From Streptomyces sp. TLI_171 (lineage in GTDB: Bacteria; Actinomycetota; Actinomycetes; Streptomycetales; Streptomycetaceae), in assembly GCF_003610255.1 (NCBI RefSeq), contig NZ_RAPS01000001.1:3038001-3102000 (forward strand): a stretch of 64,000 nt of DNA. The letters run 5' to 3'. The notes beneath the pieces are model-generated. The model saw nothing but the letters and a program-made list of their open reading frames with translations. It was not told the origin of the DNA and made no database searches. Below are positions 45,360-54,475 of the stretch, in pieces. The position numbers and the translations under genes are program-made. Position 1 is the stretch's first letter. Every line of letters begins with the position of its first letter.

Positions 45360-46921
45360 CCGCCCCCGTGCTCGCCCCCGCCGACGGCTGGGCCGACCTG
45401 CAGAGCAGCGCCCTGCTCGGCACCGACCGCCGGCCGCTGCCCGAGCCGCGGACGCCGCTCGCCGCGGCCGTCGACCGCACCGACCCGGCCACCGCGCTGC
45501 TCGACCTGGCCGCGCTCACCGCGGTCCGCCGCCGGGCCGGCGCGCTGCCCGGCCCCGCCGTGGAGACGCCCGCGCCCGCCGCCGACGACCCGCGGCCGGT
45601 ACTGCCGGAGCCCGCCGCCCGCCGGCTGGCCGTGCTGCTCGGCACCCGCGGCGGCCACGGCAGCACCGCCAACCTCGCGGAACTCCTGCCGCAGTGGCTG
45701 ACCGCCGCCCGCGCGCACGGCTACCGGCTGCCGCCGGCGCTGGTGCCGACGCTGCTGGACACCGCCCGGGCCCGCTCCGAACTGCGCGCCGACGCCGTCA
45801 CGCTGGCCGGCCCGCTGGGCCGCTGGCTCGCCCCGCACAACCCGGACTGGAAGTACGTCACCCGCACCGCCGCGGACCACGACGCCCTCCACCAGCCGTC
45901 CGAACTGCTGTGGCAGGAGGGCCTGTTCGCGGAGCGGGTGACCCACCTGACCAGGCTGCGGCGGACCGACCCGGCGGCCGGGCTGGCCCTGCTGGTCTCC
46001 ACCTGGGCCACCGAACGCGCCGAGGACCGGGTGCTGTTCCTGGACTCCCTCCAGGACGGGCTGTCGCTGGCCGACCAGGAGTTCCTGGAGGCGGCGCTCG
46101 GCGACCGCTCCAAGAACGTCCGGGCCACCGCCGCGGAACTGCTCTCCACGCTGCCCGGCTCCGCCCTCGCCGACCGGATGGCGGCCCGTGCCCGCGCCGC
46201 CGTCCGCCTCGACGGCGACCGGCTGCACGTCACCCCGCCCACCGCCTGCGACGCCGCCATGCAGCGCGACGGAATACCCGTCAAGTCGCCCACCGGGCGC
46301 GGCGAACGCGCCTGGTGGCTGGGCGAGGTGCTGGCCGCGGCGCCGCTCTCGCTGTGGACGTCCGGGACCGGCCTGACCCCCGAGCGGCTGCTCGCGCTGC
46401 CCACCGTCGACGCGGCCGACGGCGGCGGCGCCGAATGGGCCGAGGACCTGCGCGAGGCGTGGGCCCGGGCCGCGGTCCGCCAGCAGGACGTCGCCTGGGC
46501 CCGCGCCCTGCTCGGCGCCCCGCCGCGCCCCGGCCGCGACACCCGCACCCCGGGTGCGCCCGCCAAGCTGCTCGCGGTGCTGCCGGCCGCCGAACGCGCC
46601 GCCTGGACGGCCGCGTTCGTCCAGACCCACGGTCTCGGCGACGCCTTCCAGTTGCTCGGCGCCTGCGCCACCCCGTGGACGCCGCCGCTGTCCACCGCCG
46701 TGGTGGCCGCCCTCAAGCGGGCCGCCGAGCTCGGCTCCTACCCGTGGAGCCACAGCGGCGTCCTCGGCATGACCGAACGCGCGCTCGCCCCGGAGACCGC
46801 GCCCGCCGTCGAGGCGCTGGCCGCCGACACCTCCCCGGACACCGCCTGGGCCGACACCTTCACCCGGCTGGCGGGCACCCTGCGCTTCCGCCAGGCGATG
46901 CTCGCCGAACTGCAGCCCTGA
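45356..46921 (+). CDS. DUF5691 family protein
   Basis: A 521-residue, mainly helical protein with no membrane segment. It starts VLAPADGWADLQSSALLGTDRRPLP, the family's conserved opening, and has repeated Leu/Ala-rich helices (DLAALTAVRRRAGAL, LLPQWLTAARAHGYRLP, RSKNVRATAAELLSTLPGSALADRM), suggesting a HEAT-like solenoid. In actinomycetes it accompanies a SWIM protein and a MoxR/DUF5682/VWA set, as here. Function unknown. It overlaps the 47-residue ORF as ATGA. A 16-bp hairpin follows. Confidence 0.85.
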   Translation: MTAPVLAPADGWADLQSSALLGTDRRPLPEPRTPLAAAVDRTDPATALLDLAALTAVRRRAGALPGPAVETPAPAADDPRPVLPEPAARRLAVLLGTRGGHGSTANLAELLPQWLTAARAHGYRLPPALVPTLLDTARARSELRADAVTLAGPLGRWLAPHNPDWKYVTRTAADHDALHQPSELLWQEGLFAERVTHLTRLRRTDPAAGLALLVSTWATERAEDRVLFLDSLQDGLSLADQEFLEAALGDRSKNVRATAAELLSTLPGSALADRMAARARAAVRLDGDRLHVTPPTACDAAMQRDGIPVKSPTGRGERAWWLGEVLAAAPLSLWTSGTGLTPERLLALPTVDAADGGGAEWAEDLREAWARAAVRQQDVAWARALLGAPPRPGRDTRTPGAPAKLLAVLPAAERAAWTAAFVQTHGLGDAFQLLGACATPWTPPLSTAVVAALKRAAELGSYPWSHSGVLGMTERALAPETAPAVEALAADTSPDTAWADTFTRLAGTLRFRQAMLAELQP

Positions 46922-46927
46922 CACGCC

Positions 46928-46962
46928 GCAGGGGCCCCGGGGAGCGTCCCCGGGGCCCCTGC
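46928..46962. terminator. Bidirectional terminator after DUF5691
   Basis: A perfect 16-bp stem (46928-46943 with 46947-46962) and 3-base loop between DUF5691 and the converging icmB-like gene. Confidence 0.85.
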
Positions 46963-46985
46963 GGCCCAGCTGGTGGCGGCGCGGC

Positions 46986-47393
46986 TCAGCCGGCCGCGCG
47001 GAGGTTCGCCTCGACCCAGGAGACGACGTCCTGGGTGGAGGTGCCGGGGGTGAAGATGTCCGCGACGCCGAGGGCCTTCAGCTCGGTGATGTCGGCGTCC
47101 GGGATGATCCCGCCGCAGAACACCTTGATGTCGGCGGCGTCGCGCTCCTTGAGCAGTTCGATCACCTTGGCGCACAGCGTCATGTGCGCGCCGGACAGGA
47201 TGGACAGGCCGATGCCGTCCGCGTCCTCCTGGATCGCCGTGTCGACGATCTGCTCGGGAGTCTGGTGGAGGCCGGTGTAGATGACCTCCATGCCGGCGTC
47301 GCGCAGCGCCCGCGCGATGACCTTCGCCCCCCGGTCGTGCCCGTCCAGCCCGGGCTTGGCGACCACCACTCGGATCGGCCCCGACACCACCAT
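46986..47393 (-). CDS. icmB: B12-binding small subunit of isobutyryl-CoA mutase (IcmB-like)
   Basis: A 135-residue stand-alone cobalamin-binding domain. LDGHDRG gives the DxHxxG motif whose His replaces the lower axial ligand of B12, and LSGAHMTL and GGIIPDAD are the other B12-fold signatures. Its length fits Streptomyces IcmB (about 136), and as I recall S. coelicolor icmB lies near pcrA too, away from icmA. With the large subunit it would interconvert isobutyryl-CoA and n-butyryl-CoA. ATG 47393 follows aggaggcagtg; the frame from 47423 lacks such a site. Confidence 0.78.
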   Translation of the reverse strand: MVVSGPIRVVVAKPGLDGHDRGAKVIARALRDAGMEVIYTGLHQTPEQIVDTAIQEDADGIGLSILSGAHMTLCAKVIELLKERDAADIKVFCGGIIPDADITELKALGVADIFTPGTSTQDVVSWVEANLRAAG

Positions 47394-47454
47394 CACTGCC
47401 TCCTGGACCACGTCGTCCACCACCCGGGCCGACTTGTTCGCACGGGCGAGGTGT

Positions 47455-47476
47455 TAACCACTTCTAACAGATCTGA
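47455..47476 (-). promoter_or_regulatory. AT-rich dyad upstream of icmB
   Basis: GTTA-accacttc-TAAC (inverted arms) stands out as an AT-rich patch about 60-80 bases before the icmB ATG. It could be part of a promoter or an operator; there is no other support. Confidence 0.3.
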
Positions 47477-47512
47477 GGGGAGGTTAGCGCCAGTCCGCGC
47501 CGCCGACCGTTT

Positions 47513-47564
47513 CCGCCGGTCAAGAGGAGGGGAATATCACAGCCCCTCCCCTCCCGACCGGCGG
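47513..47564 (-). terminator. Terminator of pcrA
   Basis: A long hairpin starting at the base after the pcrA stop: outer arms CCGCCGGTC (47513-47521) and GACCGGCGG (47556-47564), and an inner GAGGAGGGG/CCCCTCCCCTC stem with a small bulge. Confidence 0.75.
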
Positions 47565-50186
47565 CTACAGCTTCTCGACGGGGGCGTAGCGCAGCAGCAG
47601 TTCCTTCCGGCCCGCGGTGCCGAAGTCGACCGTGGCGCGGGCCTTGTCGCCGACGCCCTGGGTGGCGACCACCGTGCCGAGGCCGAAGCTGTCGTGGCTG
47701 ACCCGGTCGCCGACCGCCAGCGCGACCACCTCCCGGTCGACCATGGTGCGCGCCGACTTGCCCCAGCCGGCCTTCGGCGACGCGGCCGCCGACAGCCCGG
47801 AGCCGCGACCGCCGGACGAGCCCGAGGAGGACGAGTAGCCGCGGGAGGCCGGGACGGCCGCCGCGCCGGTGCGCTTCCACTGGATCAGGGTGTCGGGGAT
47901 CTCCTCCAGGAACCGCGAGGCCGGGTTGTAGGAGGGCTGGCCCCAGGCGCTGCGCAGCACCGAGCGGGTCAGGTAGAGCCGCTGCCGGGCCCGGGTGAGG
48001 CCGACGTAGGCGAGCCGCCGCTCCTCCTCCAGTTCCTTGACCTGGTTGAGCGCCCGCATGTGCGGGAAGATCCCGTCCTCCATGCCGGTGAGGAAGACGA
48101 CCGGAAACTCCAGGCCCTTGGCGGTGTGCAGGGTCATCATCGTGATCACCCCGGCCCCGTCCTCGTCATCCGGGATCTGGTCGGAGTCCGCGACCAGCGC
48201 GACCCGCTCCAGGAAGTCGGCGAGCGAGCCGACCGGCGGGCCCTCGTCGCCCTCGGGGCGCTCCCCCGGGTCCTTCTCGTACTCGAGGGCGACCGAGGCG
48301 AGCTCCTGCAGGTTCTCCACCCGGGTCTCGTCCTGCGGGTCGGTGGAGGCCTGGAGTTCGGCGAGGTACCCGGTCTCCTCCAGCACCGCCTCCAGCACCG
48401 CGGCCGGGCCGGCCCCGGACTCGACGACCTGGCGCAGGCCCGCCAGCAGCTCGTTGAACTTCTTCACCGCGTTGGCCGAGCGCGCCGCCATGCCGTACGC
48501 CTCGTCGACCCGGTTCAGCGCCTGCGCGAAGGAGATCCGCTCGCGGGAGGACAGCGCGTCGATCATGGCCTCGGCGCGCTCGCCGATGCCGCGCTTGGGC
48601 ACGTTGAGGATCCGGCGCAGCGGCACGGTGTCCTCCGGGTTGGAGAGCACCCGCAGGTAGGCGAGGACGTCCTTGACCTCCTTGCGCTCGTAGAAGCGCA
48701 CGCCGCCGACCACCTTGTAGGGCAGGCCGACCCGGATGAACACCTCCTCGAAGACCCGGGACTGCGCGTTGGTGCGGTAGAAGATCGCCACGTCGCCGGG
48801 GCGGGCGTGGCCGGCGTCGGTGAGCCGGTCGATCTCGTCGGCGATGAACTGGGCCTCGCCGTGCTCGTCGTCGGCGACGTAGCCGACCACCTGCTCGCCC
48901 TGGTCGCCGGCCGTCCACAGGTTCTTCTTGCGGCGGTTGGTGTTGCGCTCGATGACCGAGTTCGCGGCGGTCAGGATGGTCTGCGTGGAGCGGTAGTTCT
49001 GCTCCAGCAGGATCGTCGTCGCGTTCGGGTAGTCCTCCTCGAACTGGAGGATGTTGCGGATGGTCGCCCCGCGGAAGGCGTAGATCGACTGGTCGGCGTC
49101 GCCGACCACGCACAGCTCGGCGGGCGCGATCTGGGCCAGCCGGGCGTCCGCCGGGTTCACGAAGTCGCCGTCCGCGGTCATCCGCGGGGCGTGCGCGGCG
49201 GAGCCGCCGGACAGCTCGCGGACCAGCGTGTACTGGGCGTGGTTGGTGTCCTGGTACTCGTCGACCAGGATGTGCCGGAACCGGCGCCGGTAGTGCTCGG
49301 CGACGTCCGGGAACGCCTGCAGCAGGTTGACGGTGGTCATGATGATGTCGTCGAAGTCGAGGGCGTTGGCCTCCCGCAGCCGCCGCTGGTAGAGGAAGTA
49401 CGCCTCGGCGAGCTTCTTCTCCATCGGGTTGGCGGCCTGGTCGGCGTAGGTCTCCTCGTCGATCAGCTCGTTCTTGAGGTTGCTGACCTTCGCGGTGAAC
49501 GACTTCGGCGGGAACTGCTTCGGGTCGAGGTCCAGGTCCCGGCAGCAGAGCGCCATCAGGCGCTGCGAGTCCGCCGAGTCGTAGATCGAGAAGCTGGAGT
49601 TCATCCCGAGCAGCTTGGCCTCGCGGCGCAGGATGCGCACGCACGCGCTGTGGAAGGTGGACACCCACATCGCCTTGGCGCGCGGGCCGACCAGCGCCTC
49701 GACGCGTTCGCGCATCTCGCCGGCGGCCTTGTTGGTGAAGGTGATCGCCAGGATCTCGCCGGGCTGCACGTCCCGCGCGGCCAGCAGGTACGCGATCCGG
49801 TGGGTGAGCACCCGGGTCTTCCCGGAGCCGGCGCCGGCCACGATCAGCAGCGGCGAGCCGTGGTGCAGCACGGCCTCGCGCTGCGGGTCGTTCATGCCCT
49901 CCAGCAGCTGCGCCGGGTCGACCACGGTGCGGGCGGAGCCGTTGCGGTACCAGGCGTCCCGCTCGGTCTCGGCGGCGTGGTCGGTGGCGAACAGCCCGTC
50001 GGGGATGTCCTCCTCGGCGCCGTACCCCGGGTCGAACGGCACGCCGTCGTCGTACGGTTCGTCCGCGGGCGGGGCCTCCTCCGACCACTGCGTCGGGAGC
50101 GGCTGCGCCGCCTCGGGGCGGCGGCTCGACCCGACGGCAGGACGCTCGAAGCCGGGGAGCGGGAGGTCATCGAAGAGGCTAGTCAT
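47565..50186 (-). CDS. pcrA: ATP-dependent DNA helicase UvrD/PcrA
   Basis: An 873-residue superfamily 1A 3'-5' helicase of DNA repair. All motifs are present: AGAGSGKTRVL (I), ITFTNKAAGEMRERV (Ia), DEYQDTN (II), VVGDADQSIYAFRGA (III), QNYRSTQ (IV), TLHTAKGLEF (V) and VGLTRARQRLYLT (VI). The C-terminal 55 residues (VGDRVSHDSFGLGTVV to YAPVEKL) form the Tudor-like domain that binds RNA polymerase. About 70 extra N-terminal residues are acidic and Pro-rich. ATG 50186 is only 9 bases after the -10 of a DNA-damage-type promoter. Confidence 0.96.
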   Translation of the reverse strand: MTSLFDDLPLPGFERPAVGSSRRPEAAQPLPTQWSEEAPPADEPYDDGVPFDPGYGAEEDIPDGLFATDHAAETERDAWYRNGSARTVVDPAQLLEGMNDPQREAVLHHGSPLLIVAGAGSGKTRVLTHRIAYLLAARDVQPGEILAITFTNKAAGEMRERVEALVGPRAKAMWVSTFHSACVRILRREAKLLGMNSSFSIYDSADSQRLMALCCRDLDLDPKQFPPKSFTAKVSNLKNELIDEETYADQAANPMEKKLAEAYFLYQRRLREANALDFDDIIMTTVNLLQAFPDVAEHYRRRFRHILVDEYQDTNHAQYTLVRELSGGSAAHAPRMTADGDFVNPADARLAQIAPAELCVVGDADQSIYAFRGATIRNILQFEEDYPNATTILLEQNYRSTQTILTAANSVIERNTNRRKKNLWTAGDQGEQVVGYVADDEHGEAQFIADEIDRLTDAGHARPGDVAIFYRTNAQSRVFEEVFIRVGLPYKVVGGVRFYERKEVKDVLAYLRVLSNPEDTVPLRRILNVPKRGIGERAEAMIDALSSRERISFAQALNRVDEAYGMAARSANAVKKFNELLAGLRQVVESGAGPAAVLEAVLEETGYLAELQASTDPQDETRVENLQELASVALEYEKDPGERPEGDEGPPVGSLADFLERVALVADSDQIPDDEDGAGVITMMTLHTAKGLEFPVVFLTGMEDGIFPHMRALNQVKELEEERRLAYVGLTRARQRLYLTRSVLRSAWGQPSYNPASRFLEEIPDTLIQWKRTGAAAVPASRGYSSSSGSSGGRGSGLSAAASPKAGWGKSARTMVDREVVALAVGDRVSHDSFGLGTVVATQGVGDKARATVDFGTAGRKELLLRYAPVEKL

Positions 50187-50195
50187 GGCCCTTCG

Positions 50196-50218
50196 AGTCT
50201 ATGGCCCGCCACCGACAT
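50196..50218 (-). promoter_or_regulatory. RecA-NDp/PafBC-type promoter of pcrA
   Basis: Minus strand ATGTCGGTG (50218-50210), 8 bases, TAGACT (50201-50196): 8 of 9 in the upstream box and a full TANNNT. The predicted start lies within a few bases of the ATG, so the leader is very short. Confidence 0.78.
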
Positions 50219-50286
50219 CCCCGGCCGCGACCGCATCGGTCCGATCGACCGCTCGCACCGCACCCGTCCCCGATCGGGAGAGGCGG

Positions 50287-51831
50287 CTAGTGGCGCTTCA
50301 GCAAGGACACCGTGAGCCCCTGGACGTGCTGGACGGACTGCCTGGTGAACTGCGTCGTGAGGACCTGCACCTCCGCGGCGGGCAGGTTCTTGTACGGGTC
50401 GTCCGGAGTGCCGTACGTGACGACCCAGACGCGGTCGACCCCCTCCGCGCAACTGGCCGGCTGCGGGCATTCGACGGCGAAGAGGTCGTCGTTCTGGACC
50501 GGCGTCTTCGCCACGAACACGTCCTTGAGCTGAACCTTCTCCGGCAGGTAGTAGTCCAGCGCGAAGTCCAGCATCATGAACCGGTCGTTCCCGCGTACCG
50601 GCACCACACCGTCACCCGGCCGGTAGTCCTGCGCGATGATCCGGGCCGCGCCCTTCTCGTCGGACCACTCGTGCGCGGTCCTGAGCCTCAGGTGCTGCTG
50701 GTCCTGGAAACCGAGCAGGGCGGTGCCGACCAGGCCGATCACCACGAGCGCCCGCGGCCGCAGCGCGGTCAGACCCGCACCGGCCACCACCGCCCAGGCG
50801 GGAGCGGTGAAGAGCAGGTACCGGTCGATGAAGTACGAGGTCTGCCCCTGCGAGACGAACCAGACCAGGACGAACGGCAGGACAGCCATCAGTCCGATCT
50901 CCACCGCGGGCCGCCGACCCTTGGGCCAGGCCGCCGGCAGGGCCGCGAGCGCGACCACACAGATGCTCACCAGCGCGGACTGGAACAGGCCGTGCCAGTT
51001 CCAGACGAAGTCCTGCAGGTTGGGCGCCTTCAACCAGGAGATCTGGCGGCCGACCTGCCGACGGCCGATCACGACCAGCGGCACCACCGGCAGCAGACCG
51101 GCCAGGACGGCGGCCGGGAAGCCGATCAGCAACCTGCGCCCGCGTTGCTGCCGCCAGCGCATGACCACGACGACCGCGTGCGGGAACAGGACGGACAGCG
51201 ACACCATGTGGAACAGGCCTGCCGCCGCGATGCTCACCGTGTACGGCCACCACCGCGCGAGGGTGGGCCGCTCCAGGGCACGCAGCAGGAACCAGGTCGC
51301 CGCCGCGACCGCGAGCACGGCGAAGGCGTACGAACGGGCCTCCTGCGCGAACCGCGACACACTCGGGAGCACCGCGAAGAGGAGGCCGGCGACCAGACCG
51401 GTCCGCACTCCGAACAGCTTGCGCCCGATCAGGGAGACGAACACCGCCGTGGCCGCCATGGCGATGGCCGAGGGCAGCCGCAGGGAGGTGGGGGAGTCGC
51501 CGAACACCGAGACCCACCCGTGCATCATCAGGTAGTAGGTGCCCGAGACGGCGTCGACGTGGTGCAGGAGGTCGAAGAGCTCGCCGGTGCTGCGGCTGGC
51601 CGCACTCCAGGTGGCGAGCTCGTCACGCCACAGCTCGGGACGCCAGCTTCGGCGCACCCCGAGTGCGAGGGTCAGGAGCGCCGCCCATATCCAGAACGTG
51701 CGGGCCGCCACCGCGCGCCACCGCGCGCCAGTGGGACCCGGTCGTCCGGCTTCCGGTTCCGAACTTCCGACGGACGCGGCGACACCGGCCTTTGCGGAGC
51801 TGGTGGTCATCTCTTCAGGCCCTCGACTCAT
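50287..51831 (-). CDS. GT39-like (PMT-type) membrane glycosyltransferase
   Basis: A 514-residue protein with about ten helices. The first extracellular loop has WRPELWRDELATW, where the Asp-Glu pair is the catalytic motif of GT-C enzymes that use polyprenyl-phosphate sugars. RFAQEARSYAFAVLAVA is also typical of PMT_2/GT39 proteins. The C-terminal 130 residues are extracytoplasmic with two Cys. It would transfer mannose or a related sugar to an envelope lipid or protein. The start is ATG 51831, overlapping the upstream gene as ATGA; ATG 51810 is an alternative. Confidence 0.85.
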   Translation of the reverse strand: MSRGPEEMTTSSAKAGVAASVGSSEPEAGRPGPTGARWRAVAARTFWIWAALLTLALGVRRSWRPELWRDELATWSAASRSTGELFDLLHHVDAVSGTYYLMMHGWVSVFGDSPTSLRLPSAIAMAATAVFVSLIGRKLFGVRTGLVAGLLFAVLPSVSRFAQEARSYAFAVLAVAAATWFLLRALERPTLARWWPYTVSIAAAGLFHMVSLSVLFPHAVVVVMRWRQQRGRRLLIGFPAAVLAGLLPVVPLVVIGRRQVGRQISWLKAPNLQDFVWNWHGLFQSALVSICVVALAALPAAWPKGRRPAVEIGLMAVLPFVLVWFVSQGQTSYFIDRYLLFTAPAWAVVAGAGLTALRPRALVVIGLVGTALLGFQDQQHLRLRTAHEWSDEKGAARIIAQDYRPGDGVVPVRGNDRFMMLDFALDYYLPEKVQLKDVFVAKTPVQNDDLFAVECPQPASCAEGVDRVWVVTYGTPDDPYKNLPAAEVQVLTTQFTRQSVQHVQGLTVSLLKRH

Positions 51832-53075
51832 GGTGAATTGGTGTAGACGAACACAAGGTAGCCGCCGAAGATCCCCGACCAGACCGCGGCGAACGACAGG
51901 ACAACCGGAACGGCGCCCCGGGTACGCACCTTGGCCAGGACGCTCGCCATCGGCAGCAGAAGCCCGATGGCGGGGAGGAGGAAACGGGCGCGCGAGTTGA
52001 AGTAGGCAGCGTCACCGATGGCGAGCACGAGAATGAAGAAGCTCAGCAGCACCAGCGGCAGCGGCTGGCGCTGCAACGCCGAGAGGACGAAGAGCATCAC
52101 GGCCGCCGCCAAGGTGCCCGTCACGACCACATCGGGCATCCAGAGCGTGTTGGCGGTCCCGAAGATGACACGCAGGTAGTCGAGGGTCGAGCGGCCGAAG
52201 TCGAAGTGCGAGTCCCACGCTTCCTGCACCTTGAAGTACCCGGTCAGGCTGTGCTTCTTCCAGCCGACCCACAGGACGAATCCCACGAAGCCGATCGGCG
52301 CGAGGGCCGCGGCCAGCAGGAGCCTCCAGGGGGCCGTGCGCCCGGATTCCGGAAGCGTCCCCCTGCGGGCCCGTCGCCACTCGGCGACCAAGGCCACCAG
52401 AGCGGAGATGCTGATCGCCCCGGCGACCGCGACCGCGGTCGGGCGGGTCAGCCCGGCCAGGACGCTGAGAGCCGCTGCCCAGATCCAGCGCCTGCTGACC
52501 GCCGCGTACATCGCCCAAGCGGTGAAGGCGGTGAACACCAGCTCCGAGTAGGCCAGGCTCTCGACGACCGCGTACGGCAGGACACCCCACAGCACCGCAG
52601 CGATGACACCCGTCCGACGGCCGTACAGGTGCGCGGCCACCGCGAAGATTCCCCAGGCCGCGACCAGGGACGCCGCCCAGGCGATCAGCAGGGCCGCCTG
52701 GGGCACCGAGAGCGGCAGGACAAGGTGGACCAGCCGGATCAGTGCCGGGTAGACCGGGAAGAAGGCATAGGCCTGGTACGGCCCGTGCGGCCCCGGAAGG
52801 GGCTTCGAACCGGAGTAACCGTGGCTGGCGATGTCCTGGTACCAGTACGAGTCCCACATCGTGGCGAGCCGGTGCAGGGCGCTCCCGCCGTGCGGATGGT
52901 CCCAGAGCAGCACGATCAGCACCCCGACCGCGCGCACGGCGGTGTAACCCAGCAACGCCGGAGCGGCGTTGCGGACTGCCGGCACCAGGCGGGTACGCCC
53001 CCGACCCAGCAGTCGTCGCCCCGGCCCCCTGGCCTTCCGGGCGCGAGCGCGTGACTCGGCAAGCTGGGTGGCCAC
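51828..53075 (-). CDS. PIG-V-like mannosyltransferase-type membrane protein
   Basis: A 415-residue protein with about nine helices after a basic 30-residue head. The first loop has MWDSYWYQDIASHGYSG and later AFFPVYPALIRLVH, the hallmarks of bacterial PIG-V/GT76-like proteins related to the second mannosyltransferase of GPI synthesis. LAYSELVFTAFTAWAMY also fits. It presumably uses polyprenyl-phosphomannose. It is co-translated with the GT39-like gene through an ATGA overlap. ATG 53075. Confidence 0.85.
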   Translation of the reverse strand: MATQLAESRARARKARGPGRRLLGRGRTRLVPAVRNAAPALLGYTAVRAVGVLIVLLWDHPHGGSALHRLATMWDSYWYQDIASHGYSGSKPLPGPHGPYQAYAFFPVYPALIRLVHLVLPLSVPQAALLIAWAASLVAAWGIFAVAAHLYGRRTGVIAAVLWGVLPYAVVESLAYSELVFTAFTAWAMYAAVSRRWIWAAALSVLAGLTRPTAVAVAGAISISALVALVAEWRRARRGTLPESGRTAPWRLLLAAALAPIGFVGFVLWVGWKKHSLTGYFKVQEAWDSHFDFGRSTLDYLRVIFGTANTLWMPDVVVTGTLAAAVMLFVLSALQRQPLPLVLLSFFILVLAIGDAAYFNSRARFLLPAIGLLLPMASVLAKVRTRGAVPVVLSFAAVWSGIFGGYLVFVYTNSP

Positions 53076-53149
53076 TGCTACTCCAAAGGTGCTCGTGATC
53101 GAATGTCGTGCGCTGCCCGCAGGCCGTCAGAAGGTACCGACGGTTCCCG

Positions 53150-54400
53150 TCACGGCTGCAGTTCCGCGGTCGCGGCCCGCTCCTCGGACACGGACTCGGC
53201 GTGCGCGCCGGACCCGGCCCCGGAAGGTTGGTGCCGCTGGCGTCCGCCGCCGGCCCGGATGTCCCGCAACGCGCTGTCCAGCCCGCGCTTCAGCCGCTTG
53301 GAGACCGGTCGCTCGACCAGCCGGTGGATCAGATACGCCAGGACCAGCATCGCCGCGATCAGCGAGACGACGAGCACGTAGGCGTTGACCTGCGCGTGCA
53401 ACTCGTGGATCACCCACCAGCCGATCTCCTGGTGCACCAGGTAGACCGGGTAGGTCAGGGCGCCGGCAACGGTCAGCCACTTCCACTGGATCCGGTCCAG
53501 CCATCCCATCGCCACCGCGATCATGGCGCCGAACGCGAGCGTGATGAGGGCCAGGGTGACGGTGAAGGAGAGCTTCTCCTGAGCGTCCGCGCTGTAGTTC
53601 CTCAGCACCGGCTGGAGCTGGTGCTGGGCGAGCAGCCAAGCGAAGGCGATGATGCACCAGAGCAGCAGATTGGACCCGAACCGGTAGATCAGGTACATCG
53701 CCATGCCGGCGATGAAGTACGGGGCCCACTGGGGGAAGAGCATGATCTGCAGCAGCGGGATGTCCGCGTTGGACGCAATGGCGGAGAAGAAGAGCCACAG
53801 GCCGCAGAACGCGACGGCCTTTCGGTAGGTCAGTGCCCCGAGGGCCATCATCAGACCGAAGAGGACGTAGAACCGGAGCTCGATGTACAGCGTCCAATAA
53901 ACGCCGTCGATGTCCCGGCCGGCAATTCCGTCCTGCATCATCGTCAGGTTGGTCAATATGTCGGTGTAGGACAGCGACTTGACCTTGTCGACCCAGGTGG
54001 GGCGGGCGAGAATCAGCAGCGTCCCGGTCATGAAGACGGCCAGCCAGTAGGCCGGGAACAGTCGGGTCACCCGGGAAACCATGAATTCGCCGGGCGACCT
54101 GCCCCACGCGGACATGCAGATGACGAAACCGCTGATGATGAAGAAGAAGGGAACGCCGATCCAGCCGTAGACACTGAATTTGTGGAGCGCGGGCATCAGC
54201 ACGCCCGGCTTGCCCTCCCACACGTCAGTGAACCGCTGGAACCCCGTGTAGTGCCAGGTCATCGCCGTCACCGCGGCAACCAGTCGAAGTCCGTCGAGCG
54301 CGTACAGCCGCGGGCGTCGGATCGTCGTCGGTGCGGCCGGAGCTGTCGCCGGGCCCTCCGCCGGCCCTCCCAGGCCGAGGCGGGTGATGAGTTGACTCAC
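53150..54400 (-). CDS. Acyltransferase 3 family membrane protein (OafA-like)
   Basis: A 416-residue protein with ten membrane helices. RRPRLYALDGLRLVAAVTAMTWHY near residue 28 holds the conserved Arg and the His of this family. WIGVPFFFIISGFVI and RVTRLFPAYWLAV are further signatures. These enzymes O-acylate surface sugars, antibiotics or peptidoglycan. The C-terminal 50 residues are a basic, soluble tail. GTG 54400 follows gagagaaag. Neighbouring GT-C genes suggest that the acceptor is their glycan. Confidence 0.9.
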   Translation of the reverse strand: MSQLITRLGLGGPAEGPATAPAAPTTIRRPRLYALDGLRLVAAVTAMTWHYTGFQRFTDVWEGKPGVLMPALHKFSVYGWIGVPFFFIISGFVICMSAWGRSPGEFMVSRVTRLFPAYWLAVFMTGTLLILARPTWVDKVKSLSYTDILTNLTMMQDGIAGRDIDGVYWTLYIELRFYVLFGLMMALGALTYRKAVAFCGLWLFFSAIASNADIPLLQIMLFPQWAPYFIAGMAMYLIYRFGSNLLLWCIIAFAWLLAQHQLQPVLRNYSADAQEKLSFTVTLALITLAFGAMIAVAMGWLDRIQWKWLTVAGALTYPVYLVHQEIGWWVIHELHAQVNAYVLVVSLIAAMLVLAYLIHRLVERPVSKRLKRGLDSALRDIRAGGGRQRHQPSGAGSGAHAESVSEERAATAELQP

Positions 54401-54475
54401 GGTAGAAACTTTCTCTCACGACGAACTGTCACGGGAACGGGGGAACCACCCGCAGCGGCCCCGGGCGGGCATACC

